A stretch of 64,000 bases of DNA from Burkholderiales bacterium RIFCSPLOWO2_12_FULL_61_40. GTDB taxonomy: Bacteria; Pseudomonadota; Gammaproteobacteria; Burkholderiales; Burkholderiaceae_C. Position 1 is the first letter of the stretch. Each line of letters opens with the position of its first letter. Location: NCBI GenBank assembly GCA_001770935.1, contig MESI01000092.1, forward strand, positions 44,243 to 108,242, given 5' to 3'. Below the pieces are notes generated by a model. It worked only from the letters and a program-made list of their open reading frames with translations, had not been told where the DNA came from and did not search any database. Below, piece after piece: positions 1 to 8,597 of this stretch. The position numbers and the translations under genes were made by a program.

Positions 1-891
1 GGCTGTGAAGAAGACTGCAAATACTGCTCGCAATCGTCCCACTCCGACACCGGCTTGAAGGCCGAAAAACTGGCGGCCCTGCAAGAAGTGCTGGAGGCCG
101 CCCAAGCCGCCAAGGCCAACGGCGCCACCCGCTTTTGCATGGGCGCAGCCTGGCGCTCCCCCAAGCCGCGCCACCTGGAAGCGGTGGGCGAGATGGTGCG
201 CCAGGTCAAGGCCATGGGGCTGGAAACCTGCCTCACCGCCGGTATGCTGGCCGACGGCCAGGCCGAGCAGTTGCGCGATGCCGGGCTGGACTACTACAAC
301 CACAACCTGGACACCTCGCCCGAGTTCTACGGCCAGGTCATCAGCACCCACACCTTCCAGGACCGGCTGGACACGATTGAGCGGGTGCGCGGCGCCGGCC
401 TCAAGGTCTGCTCCGGCGGCATCGTCGGCATGGGCGAGTCGCGCCGCCAGCGCGCGGGCCTCATCGTGCAGCTGGCAAACCTGAGCCCCTACCCGGACTC
501 GGTGCCCATCAACAACCTGGTGCAGGTGGAAGGCACGCCCCTGGCGGGCGCCGAGGCGCTGGACCCATTTGAGTTTGTGCGCACCGTGGCGGTGGCGCGC
601 ATCACCATGCCGCTGGCCATGGTGCGCCTGTCGGCGGGGCGTGAGGCCATGCCCGAGTCCATGCAGGCGCTGTGCTTCCTGGCTGGCGCCAATTCCATGT
701 TCTACGGCGACAAGCTGCTGACCACCAGCAACCCGCAAGCCGAGTCCGACCGCCAGCTGCTGGCCCGCCTGGGGGTGCGCAGTTCGACCGAGGCCGAACT
801 GGCGCCAGAGTCTGAGTCTGAGTCGGCCTTGGTGTCCACAGGCTGCGGCGGCTCCTGCTCCTGCGCATGCCAGAGCGAAGCGGCCCACTGA
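1..891 (+). CDS. bioB: Biotin synthase, 3' part
   Basis: This is the C-terminal part of the radical-SAM enzyme that inserts sulfur into dethiobiotin, the last step of biotin synthesis. The frame is open from the window edge, so the start lies upstream. The first residues carry the radical-SAM cysteines (CEEDCKYC). Further BioB hallmarks are [41 protein letters not shown] and RLSAGRE. The tail is unusual in being cysteine-rich ([10 protein letters not shown]). The gene sits 19 bases before a biotin-dependent carboxylase, so cofactor supply and its user are probably co-transcribed (inference). Identification is secure from the motifs. Confidence 0.96.
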   Translation, partial: GCEEDCKYCSQSSHSDTGLKAEKLAALQEVLEAAQAAKANGATRFCMGAAWRSPKPRHLEAVGEMVRQVKAMGLETCLTAGMLADGQAEQLRDAGLDYYNHNLDTSPEFYGQVISTHTFQDRLDTIERVRGAGLKVCSGGIVGMGESRRQRAGLIVQLANLSPYPDSVPINNLVQVEGTPLAGAEALDPFEFVRTVAVARITMPLAMVRLSAGREAMPESMQALCFLAGANSMFYGDKLLTTSNPQAESDRQLLARLGVRSSTEAELAPESESESALVSTGCGGSCSCACQSEAAH

Positions 892-910
892 TTGTTTGGA
901 AAGTACCCCC

Positions 911-3034
911 ATGTTCACCAAAATACTCATTGCAAATCGCGGTGAAATTGCCTGCCGTGTGGCCGCCACAGCGGCGCGGCTAGCTATCAAAACCGTAGCG
1001 GTGTACTCGGATGCCGACGCCACCGCCAAACACGTGGCCGCCTGCGACGAAGCCATTTACCTCGGCGGCAGCGCCCCCAAAGACAGCTACCTGCGCTGGG
1101 AAAAAATCATCGAAGCCGCCCAGGCCACGGGCGCCCAGGCCATCCACCCCGGCTACGGCTTCCTGAGCGAGAACGAAGAATTCGCCCAAGCCTGCGCCGC
1201 GGCGGGCCTGGTCTTTATCGGCCCGCCTGCGTCCGCCATCAAGGCCATGGGCCTCAAGGCCGAGTCCAAGCAACTGATGGAAAAAGCCGGTGTGCGCCTG
1301 GTGCCCGGCTACCACGGGGCGGACCAGGACCCGGCCCTGCTGCAAACCGAGGCCGACCGCATTGGCTACCCCGTGCTCATCAAAGCCAGCGCCGGTGGCG
1401 GCGGCAAGGGCATGCGCGTGGTGGAGTCTTCCGAAGGCTTTGCCGCCGCGCTGGCCAGTTGCAAGCGCGAGGCCATCAACAGCTTTGGCGACGACGCGGT
1501 GCTGATCGAAAAATACGTGCAGCGCCCGCGCCATATCGAAATCCAGGTGTTTGGCGACACCCAGGGCAACTATGTGTACCTGTTCGAGCGCGACTGCTCG
1601 GTGCAGCGCCGCCACCAAAAGGTGCTGGAAGAAGCCCCCGCCCCCGGCATGACCCCCGCCATGCGCCAGCAGATGGGCGAGGCCGCCGTGGCCGCCGCCC
1701 GTGCTGTGCACTACGTGGGTGCAGGCACGGTGGAATTCATCGTCGAGCAGGCAGAAGATACGCCTGTGGTTGAAGTCTTGAGCGCCGCCGGGCCGTCCCA
1801 AGGCGCGAGGGCCCTCTCGGGGGGCAGCGCAGCACACGCAGTGGCAAGCGTGGGGGCCTTCTATTTCATGGAGATGAACACCCGGCTGCAGGTGGAACAC
1901 CCGGTGACCGAAGCCATCACCGGGCTGGACCTGGTGGAGTGGCAATTACGCGTGGCCTCGGGCGAGCCGCTGCCCCTGCGCCAAGACCAGCTGCAAATCC
2001 AGGGCCATGCCATCGAGGCGCGTATCTGCGCCGAGAATCCCGACAACAACTTCCTGCCCGCCACCGGCACTCTGAATGTGTACGGCCTGCCGTCCCACAC
2101 CACGTTTGAGCGGGCACCGCAAGGCGTGCGCGTGGACTCCGGTGTGCGCGAAGGCGACACCATCAGCCCGTTTTACGACTCCATGGTGGCCAAGCTCATC
2201 GTGCACGGCGCCACGCGGGAGGAAGCCCTAGCCCGCATGGACGCGGCGCTGGCGCACACCCACATCGTCGGCCTGGCCACCAATGTGCAGTTCCTGCGGC
2301 ATGTGGTCACCAGCACCTCCTTCGCCACGGCCAATCTGGACACCGGCCTGATTCCGCGCGAAGCCGCAGCCCTGTTCCGCCAGGAAAAAGTCGGCCTGCC
2401 CTTGGCTGCCGCAGCGCTGGTGGCGCACACCTTGACCACCGAGCAGGCAGCCTCTGCCCAACCCGATGCCCAGGGCTGGAACGACCCCTGGGCGCAGCGC
2501 GACGGCTGGAAGTCGCATGGCCCCTCCACGCGTGCATTCGCGGTGGAGTTTCAGGGCACCGCCCACACGGTGCTGCTCACCACCTTGCACGGCGCGGGTG
2601 CGCCCACCCGGCAGTTGCAGGTGGGTGAATCCACGGCGCCCCTACGCTACGCCAGTACCGCCAACGGCGCGCTGGACGTGGGCTGGGGCGCGCAGCGCGC
2701 CTTGGTGAATTTATATAAAAAAGGCGATGTAGCCCACGTATTCACTGCGCAAGGTGCTACACAAATCATAGCAATTGACGCCCTGGCCCACGCCGGGGAT
2801 GCCCATGGTGAAGTGGGCCGCCTGACCGCGCCCATGCCCGGCAAGGTGGTGTCCTTCGCCGTCAAGGCCGGCGACCAGGTCAAAAAAGGCCAGGCCCTGG
2901 CCGTGATGGACGCCATGAAGATGGAGCACACCATCGCCGCGCCCGCCGACGGCACCGTGGCCGAGCTGCTGTTTGCGCCCGGCGACCAGGTGACGGACGG
3001 GGCCGAGTTGCTGCGCATGGAAGTGGCGGCTTAA
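911..3034 (+). CDS. Biotin-dependent acyl-CoA carboxylase alpha subunit (probable methylcrotonyl-CoA carboxylase)
   Basis: The protein carboxylates its own biotin with ATP and bicarbonate for transfer to an acyl-CoA. It has 707 residues: biotin carboxylase N-domain from IANRGEIACRV, ATP-grasp with ASAGGGGKGMR near 159-168, the conserved MEMNTRLQVEHPVTE after residue 317, and a C-terminal biotinyl domain with MKMEH, the biotinylated lysine being about 670. Start ATG at 911 is preferred to a TTG at 896 because family members begin MFTKILIANRG. HMG-CoA lyase downstream points to leucine breakdown (LiuD/MccA), but propionyl-CoA carboxylase cannot be excluded. Oddities: about 25-30 extra residues interrupt the ATP-grasp just before FYFMEMN (family B repeat), and a family D repeat lies in the linker before the biotinyl domain. 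Confidence 0.88.
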   Translation: MFTKILIANRGEIACRVAATAARLAIKTVAVYSDADATAKHVAACDEAIYLGGSAPKDSYLRWEKIIEAAQATGAQAIHPGYGFLSENEEFAQACAAAGLVFIGPPASAIKAMGLKAESKQLMEKAGVRLVPGYHGADQDPALLQTEADRIGYPVLIKASAGGGGKGMRVVESSEGFAAALASCKREAINSFGDDAVLIEKYVQRPRHIEIQVFGDTQGNYVYLFERDCSVQRRHQKVLEEAPAPGMTPAMRQQMGEAAVAAARAVHYVGAGTVEFIVEQAEDTPVVEVLSAAGPSQGARALSGGSAAHAVASVGAFYFMEMNTRLQVEHPVTEAITGLDLVEWQLRVASGEPLPLRQDQLQIQGHAIEARICAENPDNNFLPATGTLNVYGLPSHTTFERAPQGVRVDSGVREGDTISPFYDSMVAKLIVHGATREEALARMDAALAHTHIVGLATNVQFLRHVVTSTSFATANLDTGLIPREAAALFRQEKVGLPLAAAALVAHTLTTEQAASAQPDAQGWNDPWAQRDGWKSHGPSTRAFAVEFQGTAHTVLLTTLHGAGAPTRQLQVGESTAPLRYASTANGALDVGWGAQRALVNLYKKGDVAHVFTAQGATQIIAIDALAHAGDAHGEVGRLTAPMPGKVVSFAVKAGDQVKKGQALAVMDAMKMEHTIAAPADGTVAELLFAPGDQVTDGAELLRMEVAA
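1786..1858 (+). repeat. Family B palindromic element inside the biotin carboxylase gene
   Basis: The stretch GGGGGGCAGCGCAGCACACG followed by AGTGGCAAGCGTGGGGGC matches the two copies at 49672-49841, and its left half (GGGCCGTCCCAAGGCG) matches GGGCCGCCCCAAGGCG there. It is translated in frame as extra residues (about AAGPSQGARALSGG and following) between VEFIV and FYFMEMN, a place where relatives have only a few residues. Confidence 0.8.
2708..2776 (-). repeat. Family D element in the carboxylase linker
   Basis: Read on the minus strand this stretch has the family D order: TTGCTATGATTTG, then TAGCACCTTGCGCA, a variable piece, GGGCT, GCC and a T-rich end. It encodes the low-conservation linker LYKKGDVAHVF...IIAID between the carboxylase and biotinyl domains. 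It is more diverged than the other copies. Confidence 0.6.
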
Positions 3035-3052
3035 ACCGGCCAGGAGCGGGAG

Positions 3053-3973
3053 ATGCGCATCGTGTATTTCAGCGCCGACCAGGACGCCGACCAATGGCTT
3101 CCCGGCCTGCGCGCCGCCTTGCCCGGTGCCGAAGTGTCCTTGTGGACGCAGGGCACGGCACCCGCCGACTACGCCGTCGTGTGGAAACCGCTCCAGCAAC
3201 TGCTGGACGAGCAGCCGCATTTAAAAGCCCTGTTCAACACCGGCGCGGGGGTGGACGCGTTGATGGCGCTGAACCTGTCGGCCGGTGTGCCGGTGATCCG
3301 CCTGGACGACGCGGGCATGGCGGTGCAAATGGCAGAGTATGTCTGCCATGCCCTCATCCGCCACTTCCGCGAATTCGACGCCTACGAGGCCGATACCCGT
3401 GCGGGCCAATGGACCTACCGCAAGCCGCGCAGCCGCGCCGATTTTCCCGTGGGCATCCTGGGGCTGGGGGTGCTGGGCGAGCGCGTGGCCCGCGCGGTGG
3501 CGCAGTTCGATTTTCCGGTGAACGGCTGGAGCCGCTCCCCCAAAGATGTGCCCGGCGTGCAGTGCTATTCGGGGCTGGAGCGTTTGCCCGACTTCCTGGC
3601 CGCCACCCGGGTGCTAGTGTGTCTGTTGCCGCTGACCCGCGACACCCAGGACATCATGAACCAGGAGAACCTCTCCCGCCTGCAAAGCGGTGCCTATGTG
3701 ATCAACGTGGCGCGCGGCGCGCACCTGGTGGATGAGGATCTACTGGCACTGCTGGACAGCGGCCATCTGGCAGGCGCCACGCTGGACGTGTTCCGCACCG
3801 AACCCTTGCCCGCCGAACACCCGTTCTGGAAGCACCCCAAGGTAACCGTCACCCCCCACACCTCGGCCCGCACCCTGCGCAGCGAAAGCATTGCGCAGAT
3901 CGCGGGGAAGATCGTGGCGCTGGAGCGGGGGGAGATGGTGGCGGGGAGGGTGGAGTTGGGGCGGGGGTATTGA
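3053..3973 (+). CDS. ghrA: Glyoxylate/hydroxypyruvate reductase A
   Basis: This is an NAD(P)H-dependent 2-hydroxyacid dehydrogenase that reduces glyoxylate or hydroxypyruvate. It has 306 residues, the usual GhrA length. The Rossmann motif GILGLGVLG is at 134-142, and the catalytic triad is visible as Arg221 (NVARGAHL), Glu250 (FRTEPLP) and His269 (TPHTSART). The start ATG has GGAGCGGGAG directly upstream. It follows the carboxylase by 18 bases, so it probably shares its transcript. Substrate assignment comes from family resemblance. Confidence 0.9.
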   Translation: MRIVYFSADQDADQWLPGLRAALPGAEVSLWTQGTAPADYAVVWKPLQQLLDEQPHLKALFNTGAGVDALMALNLSAGVPVIRLDDAGMAVQMAEYVCHALIRHFREFDAYEADTRAGQWTYRKPRSRADFPVGILGLGVLGERVARAVAQFDFPVNGWSRSPKDVPGVQCYSGLERLPDFLAATRVLVCLLPLTRDTQDIMNQENLSRLQSGAYVINVARGAHLVDEDLLALLDSGHLAGATLDVFRTEPLPAEHPFWKHPKVTVTPHTSARTLRSESIAQIAGKIVALERGEMVAGRVELGRGY

Positions 3974-4101
3974 GGTAATGTTGCGCGGCGAAATGGGATG
4001 ATTTCATGGCACCGCAAGCTGCAGTTTACGAACGGCGGGTGTTGGGGTATCTATTTGTCGGACGGATAGAGATTCGTGGAATATTTGAGAAAGGCAATGT
4101 A

Positions 4102-4401
4102 ATGGAAATCAAGGACTACCGGCAACCCATGGTGACATCAATTGGTGTCATCCTGGGTTTTTTGATGGGTTTTTTGGGTCAGTGGGTCACCGAGCCCGAT
4201 TTCAAGCTCGCCTCCGCGGATGACCACATGGTATTTGCGGGCTCGTTGGTGGGCATCGTGTTGCTTTTGGCGGCGCTGTACCGGATGCTGTCGCCGGTCA
4301 TTGCAACAGAGGTGACGCAGTATTACCGGCGCACATTGCAACTCTACATGAGCGGCATTGTGGTGGCATTTTCAAGCATGGTGGTTTCGGCCTTTATTTG
4401 A
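4102..4401 (+). CDS. Small membrane protein of unknown function
   Basis: The protein has 99 residues with three hydrophobic stretches (TSIGVILGFLMGFLG, FAGSLVGIVLLLAALY and SGIVVAFSSMVVSAFI), so it is probably an inner-membrane protein. The frame stays open upstream to 4006, but ATG 4102 follows GAGAAAGG and begins MEIKDYRQP, which looks like the true N-terminus. I do not recognise the family. It lies 15 bases before the agmatine deiminase gene and may be co-transcribed with it. Confidence 0.65.
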   Translation: MEIKDYRQPMVTSIGVILGFLMGFLGQWVTEPDFKLASADDHMVFAGSLVGIVLLLAALYRMLSPVIATEVTQYYRRTLQLYMSGIVVAFSSMVVSAFI

Positions 4402-4416
4402 CACAAAGGGGGGGGC

Positions 4417-5523
4417 ATGGGCACACGGCGGGCAATTTTGCAAAACACGGGCGCATACATGGGGGCCAGTTTGCTGGCCTGGGCCGGACCGGGCCACGGC
4501 CAATCCCCAGCGCAATGGCGCATGCCTGATGAGAGCGAGCCCCACTTGCGGACCTGGATGTCGTTTGGTGCCAGTGCCGATATTTGGGGTAACCAACTGC
4601 TGCCCGATGTACAGCGTAACTTGGCCGAGCTGGCCCGCACCATTGCCAAATATGAGCCGGTGTCGATGCTGGTGCGCAGCCAGGATCGCGCCACGGCCCA
4701 GAGCTTGATTCAGGGTGCCGACGTGACCCTGGTGGATGCTGCGCTGGATGATTTGTGGATACGCGACACCGGCCCGAGCTTTGTGGTGAACCCGGCCAAG
4801 CCGAGCGAGCGCGCTGGCGTGCAGTTCAACTTCAATGGCTGGGGCAACAAACAGGTGTATGCCAGTGATGCCAAGGTGGCCGCCCTGGTGGCGGGCGACG
4901 CAGGCGTGCCGCTGTTGCGCACACCGCTGGTGATGGAGGGGGGCTGTATTGAGGTAGACGGGCAGGGCACCGCGATCGTTACCGAGAGCTGCGTGCTCAA
5001 CGCCAACCGCAATCCGGGTTTGGGTAAAACGGCTTTTGAGGCCGAACTCAAGCGCGTGCTGGGGCTGACCCACATCATTTGGTTGCCTGGCATCAGGGGG
5101 CGTGACATTACCGACGGACACACTGATTTTTACGCCCGGTTTGCCAGCCCCGGTGTGGTGTTGGCCGGGTTTGACCCCGACCCGCAGTCGTACGACCACG
5201 CGGTGACCAAGGCGCATTTGCAAATATTGCGCAACGCCAAAGACGCACGGGGTAAAAAGCTGGAGGTGGTGGTATTGCAAGCGCCAGATGCCTTCAACAA
5301 TAAATATGACGCGACTACGTTCGCTGCTGGCTACATTGGTTTCTATGTGTGCAACGGTGCGGTTATTTCACAAAAATTTGGTGATGCCAAGGCCGATAGT
5401 GATGCCAAAAAGCTGCTTCAGCAGGTGTTTCCGGGGCGGGTGGTTGAGCAGTTGCGTATGGATGCCATCGCCGCAGGCGGGGGCAGTGTGCACTGCGCGA
5501 CGCAGCAGGAGCCGGGGGTCTAG
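4417..5523 (+). CDS. Agmatine deiminase / peptidyl-arginine deiminase family protein, exported
   Basis: The protein belongs to the guanidino-group hydrolase fold that converts agmatine to N-carbamoylputrescine. It has 368 residues. The substrate and catalytic motifs are DLWIRDTGPSF (about 113-122), MEGGCIEVDG (173-182), TDGHTDFYARF with His235, and the C-terminal GGGSVHCATQQEP with catalytic Cys360. The N-terminus MGTRRAIL plus a hydrophobic stretch ending at GHGQS resembles a Tat or Sec signal, unlike the cytosolic enzymes, so it may act in the periplasm. An acetylpolyamine amidohydrolase is encoded at 45011, so polyamine use is a possible shared theme (inference). Confidence 0.85.
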   Translation: MGTRRAILQNTGAYMGASLLAWAGPGHGQSPAQWRMPDESEPHLRTWMSFGASADIWGNQLLPDVQRNLAELARTIAKYEPVSMLVRSQDRATAQSLIQGADVTLVDAALDDLWIRDTGPSFVVNPAKPSERAGVQFNFNGWGNKQVYASDAKVAALVAGDAGVPLLRTPLVMEGGCIEVDGQGTAIVTESCVLNANRNPGLGKTAFEAELKRVLGLTHIIWLPGIRGRDITDGHTDFYARFASPGVVLAGFDPDPQSYDHAVTKAHLQILRNAKDARGKKLEVVVLQAPDAFNNKYDATTFAAGYIGFYVCNGAVISQKFGDAKADSDAKKLLQQVFPGRVVEQLRMDAIAAGGGSVHCATQQEPGV

Positions 5524-5622
5524 TTTTTGCACTTTTTGAGGTTCAGTACACATCCATTGGCAGAATCCACCGCGGCTTTGGGGCTGAAACCGCAACAGAC
5601 AGCATCAATCCCCATCCCCCGC

Positions 5623-6093
5623 ATGCACATCCGCCCCGCCATCTCCCACGACGCCGAAGCCATCAGCGCGCTGATCCGCAGCGTGGCGCATTACTTCACG
5701 CTGCATCCCCAAGGCCAGGGCACAGAAGAGTTCCTGAAAACCATCACGGGCGAGGCCATCGACGGACTCATCCACGCGGCGCACTTTCGCTACTTCGCGG
5801 GCTTCATGGGGGACGATCTTGCGGGCGTGGTCGCCATCCGCGACGACAAACATCTGTACCATCTGTTCGTGTCTCCACAATTCCAGCGGCAGGGCTTGGC
5901 CAGCCAGCTGTGGGCGCATGCCAAGGCCGATGCCCTGCGGCGCGGGAACCCGGGGGAGTTCACGGTCAACTCCAGCCCGTTTGCTGTGCCTGTGTATGCC
6001 GCCTTCGGATTTGTGCCAGTCGGAGACAAAGTGGAAACACATGGGATTGCCTTTGTGCCCATGAAGCTCTCCGATCCGTTCCCTGCCGTTTAG
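5623..6093 (+). CDS. GNAT family N-acetyltransferase
   Basis: This is a 156-residue acetyl-CoA dependent acetyltransferase. Acetyl-CoA binding is suggested by LFVSPQFQRQGLASQLW (motif A, Q/RxxGxG/A-like), followed by NSSPFAVPVYAAFGF typical of the fold's C-terminal part. ATG 5623 (MHIRPAISHDAEAIS) is chosen because family members start IRPA; a longer frame begins at 5527 but lacks a plausible ribosome site. The substrate cannot be told from the sequence. Confidence 0.85.
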   Translation: MHIRPAISHDAEAISALIRSVAHYFTLHPQGQGTEEFLKTITGEAIDGLIHAAHFRYFAGFMGDDLAGVVAIRDDKHLYHLFVSPQFQRQGLASQLWAHAKADALRRGNPGEFTVNSSPFAVPVYAAFGFVPVGDKVETHGIAFVPMKLSDPFPAV

Positions 6094-6128
6094 GCCCTCG
6101 TTCGCGTTCTCATCGATTGGAAACTCCC

Positions 6129-6434
6129 ATGATCACCTGTTACCTGCGCTACACCATTGACCCCTACAAGCTCAAAGAATTTGAGCATTACGGCAAGCTC
6201 TGGATTCCCCTGGTTGAGAAGTTTGGCGGCAAGCACCATGGCTATTTCTTACCGTCCGAGGGGGCGAACAATGTGGCACTGGCCATGTTCTCGTTTCCGA
6301 GTTTGGCGCTGTACGAGGCCTACCGCATCCAATCCATGCAAGACGCAGAGTGCCAGGCCGCGTTCCAATATGCCGAGGACACGCGTTGCATCGTCAGCTA
6401 CGAGCGCAGTTTTTTTAGGCCGGTGTTTGAATGA
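6129..6434 (+). CDS. NIPSNAP family protein
   Basis: The protein has 101 residues with the NIPSNAP ferredoxin-like pattern: MITCYLRYTIDPYKLKEFE at the start, HHGYFLPSEGANNVALAMFSF in the middle and a YERSFFRP end. Members are small dimeric alpha-beta barrel proteins of uncertain role, some oxygenase-like. The start follows GGAAACTCCC. It sits between a GNAT gene and a nuclease gene with no obvious functional tie. Confidence 0.8.
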   Translation: MITCYLRYTIDPYKLKEFEHYGKLWIPLVEKFGGKHHGYFLPSEGANNVALAMFSFPSLALYEAYRIQSMQDAECQAAFQYAEDTRCIVSYERSFFRPVFE

Positions 6435-6491
6435 AGCAGACGTTCAGCTCAGATTTTCCGAGCCCAACAAAAGATAGGAGTGTCGTGCCCC

Positions 6492-7691
6492 ATGGCTATT
6501 CGCAATAACAAGCCTGGCAAGCACAGTGCATCTGTGCCAAAGGCCTTTGATACTTTGCCTTCGCCCATCGCCGTGAACGATGGGGGTGACTTGATGACGC
6601 GGGTGGTCGCCATTCTCGATCAGGCGCGCGCCAACGTGGTGCGCGCCGTGAACAGCAATATGGTGATTGCCTACTGGTTGATTGGACGGGAGATTGTGCA
6701 GGCGCTGCAAGGTGGTGAAGAGCGGGCGGACTATGGCAGTAAATTGCTCGCCGAACTGTCTTCTTCGCTGAAGCAACGTTACGGTCGGGGGTTCTCCACG
6801 ACCAATTTGAAATATTTTCGGCTGTTTTATCAGGCCTATGCCAAGCGGATGCCGGAGATTCGTCACAAGGCTTGTGACGAATTGCCCGGTCAAGACAACT
6901 TGCGCATTTTGGAGGACATGGCGGTCGCTTTGGAGGCGGTAGAGCGGGTCAAGGGATTTTCGCCAAATTTGAGTTGGTCGCATTACCGGACGCTTTCCAC
7001 TGTTGATCATCGCGCCGAGCGTTTGTTTTACGAGATTGAGGCCGAACGGTGCAACTGGAGCCAGCCCGTGCTGGAGCGGCAAATTCACAGCCATCTGTTT
7101 GCGCGGCTGCTGAAAAGCAAAGACAAGGCCGGGGTGTTGCAGTTGGCGATGGAAGGGCAGGTGGTAGAGCGTCCGATGGACGTGATGAAGAGCCCCTATG
7201 TATTGGATTTTTTGGATATTCCCGAATCCACCCGGCTGCATGAGTCAGACCTGGAGACGGCCATTATCGGAAAACTGCAACCTTTCCTGCTGGAGCTTGG
7301 AAAAGGGTTCGCATTTGTTGCGCGTCAGCACCGCGTTTCCACCGAGTCGCAGCATTTCTACGTTGATCTGGTGTTTTACAACTACCTACTGAAATGCTTT
7401 GTGCTGATTGACTTGAAGATGGGAAAACTCACCCACCAAGACGTGGGGCAGATGGACATGTATGTTCGCATGTTCGACGATTTGCGTCGGGGAGAGGGCG
7501 ACAACCCCTCTGTAGGTTTGATTTTGTGCGCCGAGCGCGACGAGGTGGTTGCGCGTTATTCTGTGCTGAACGAAAGCCAGCAGTTGTTTGCATCCAAGTA
7601 CATGTTGTACTTGCCCAGCGAAGAAGAGTTGCGCGCTGAGATTGCGCGCGAGCAGCAGCAAATCCTATCCAACCCAACGAGTCCACCATGA
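6492..7691 (+). CDS. YhcG-type PDDEXK nuclease domain protein (DUF1016)
   Basis: The protein has 399 residues: a helical N-terminal DUF1016 domain (NMVIAYWLIGREIVQ, YGSKLLAELSSSLKQRYGRGFS) and a C-terminal PDDEXK-like nuclease fold with the acidic and lysine residues in HFYVDLVFYN and FVLIDLKMGK. Family members often occur near restriction or toxin genes; here the gene stands alone. ATG 6492 lies 11 bases after AGGAG; a GTG at 6480 is in frame but overlaps that site. It overlaps the next gene by four bases (ATGA), so translation may be coupled. The catalytic function is inferred from fold motifs. Confidence 0.85.
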   Translation: MAIRNNKPGKHSASVPKAFDTLPSPIAVNDGGDLMTRVVAILDQARANVVRAVNSNMVIAYWLIGREIVQALQGGEERADYGSKLLAELSSSLKQRYGRGFSTTNLKYFRLFYQAYAKRMPEIRHKACDELPGQDNLRILEDMAVALEAVERVKGFSPNLSWSHYRTLSTVDHRAERLFYEIEAERCNWSQPVLERQIHSHLFARLLKSKDKAGVLQLAMEGQVVERPMDVMKSPYVLDFLDIPESTRLHESDLETAIIGKLQPFLLELGKGFAFVARQHRVSTESQHFYVDLVFYNYLLKCFVLIDLKMGKLTHQDVGQMDMYVRMFDDLRRGEGDNPSVGLILCAERDEVVARYSVLNESQQLFASKYMLYLPSEEELRAEIAREQQQILSNPTSPP

Positions 7692-8596
7692 CCCTCCCCA
7701 CCCGCGTCAAATTAGTCGATGTCGGCCCCCGTGACGGCCTGCAAAACGAGAAACAACCGGTACCCGCCGCCGTCAAGGTCGCGCTGGTGCAGCGCCTGCA
7801 AGATGCCGGCCTCAGCGAGATCGAAGTCACCAGCTTTGTGTCGCCCAAATGGGTGCCGCAGATGGCCGATAACGCCGAGGTCATGGCGGGCATCACGCGC
7901 AAGCCCGGTGTGCGCTACTCGGTGCTCACGCCCAATCTGCAGGGTTTCGAGGCTGCTTTGAAAACCCGCCCCGACGAGATTGTGGTGTTTGCCTCCGCCA
8001 GCGAAGCCTTCAGCCAGAAGAACATCAATTGCTCCATCGCCGAGAGCATCGCGCGTTTTGCGCCGGTGGTGGAAGCGGCCAAGGCCGTCGGCATTTATGT
8101 GCGCGGCGCCATGTCCTGCACCGTGGGCTGCCCCTACGAGGGCGAGGTGGCGCCCGAGCGGGTGGACTACCTGGCGGGGTTGATGCGTGGCATCGGCGTG
8201 CAGCATGTGGGGGTGGCCGACACCATTGGGGTGGGTACCCCGCTGAAAGTGCAGCGCGCCCTGGAGGCGACCCTGAAGCATTACGACCTGAACGACGTGT
8301 CGGGCCACTTCCACGACACCTACGGCCAGGCGCTGGCCAACACGCTGATCAGCCTGCAAATGGGCGTCTGGCAGTTCGACACCTCGGTGGCGGGCTTAGG
8401 CGGCTGCCCCTACGCCAAGGGCGCGACCGGCAATGTGGCGACCGAGGACGTGGTCTACCTGCTGCACGGCATGGGCATAGACACCGGCATTGATCTGGAC
8501 CAACTGATCGACGCGGGCCAGTTCATCAGCGACTTTTTGCAGCGCAAGCCCAACTCCCGCGCCGCCACGGCGCTGCTCAACAAGAGGGCTGCCTGA
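7688..8596 (+). CDS. mvaB: Hydroxymethylglutaryl-CoA lyase
   Basis: The enzyme cleaves HMG-CoA to acetoacetate and acetyl-CoA, the last step of leucine catabolism. It has 302 residues with the DmpG/HMGL TIM barrel. VDVGPRDGLQNE carries the catalytic Arg and Asp, SGHFHDTYGQALAN supplies metal-binding histidines, and GLGGCPYAKGATGN holds the catalytic cysteine loop. The ATG overlaps the nuclease stop. It supports assigning the upstream biotin carboxylase to methylcrotonyl-CoA. Confidence 0.95.
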   Translation: MTLPTRVKLVDVGPRDGLQNEKQPVPAAVKVALVQRLQDAGLSEIEVTSFVSPKWVPQMADNAEVMAGITRKPGVRYSVLTPNLQGFEAALKTRPDEIVVFASASEAFSQKNINCSIAESIARFAPVVEAAKAVGIYVRGAMSCTVGCPYEGEVAPERVDYLAGLMRGIGVQHVGVADTIGVGTPLKVQRALEATLKHYDLNDVSGHFHDTYGQALANTLISLQMGVWQFDTSVAGLGGCPYAKGATGNVATEDVVYLLHGMGIDTGIDLDQLIDAGQFISDFLQRKPNSRAATALLNKRAA

Positions 8597-8597
8597 G

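Noticed and set aside
972..1005. GCTAGCTATCAAAACCGTAG as a family D fragment
   Set aside because: It encodes the conserved AIKTVAVYSDADA segment of biotin carboxylases, so the likeness is coincidental.
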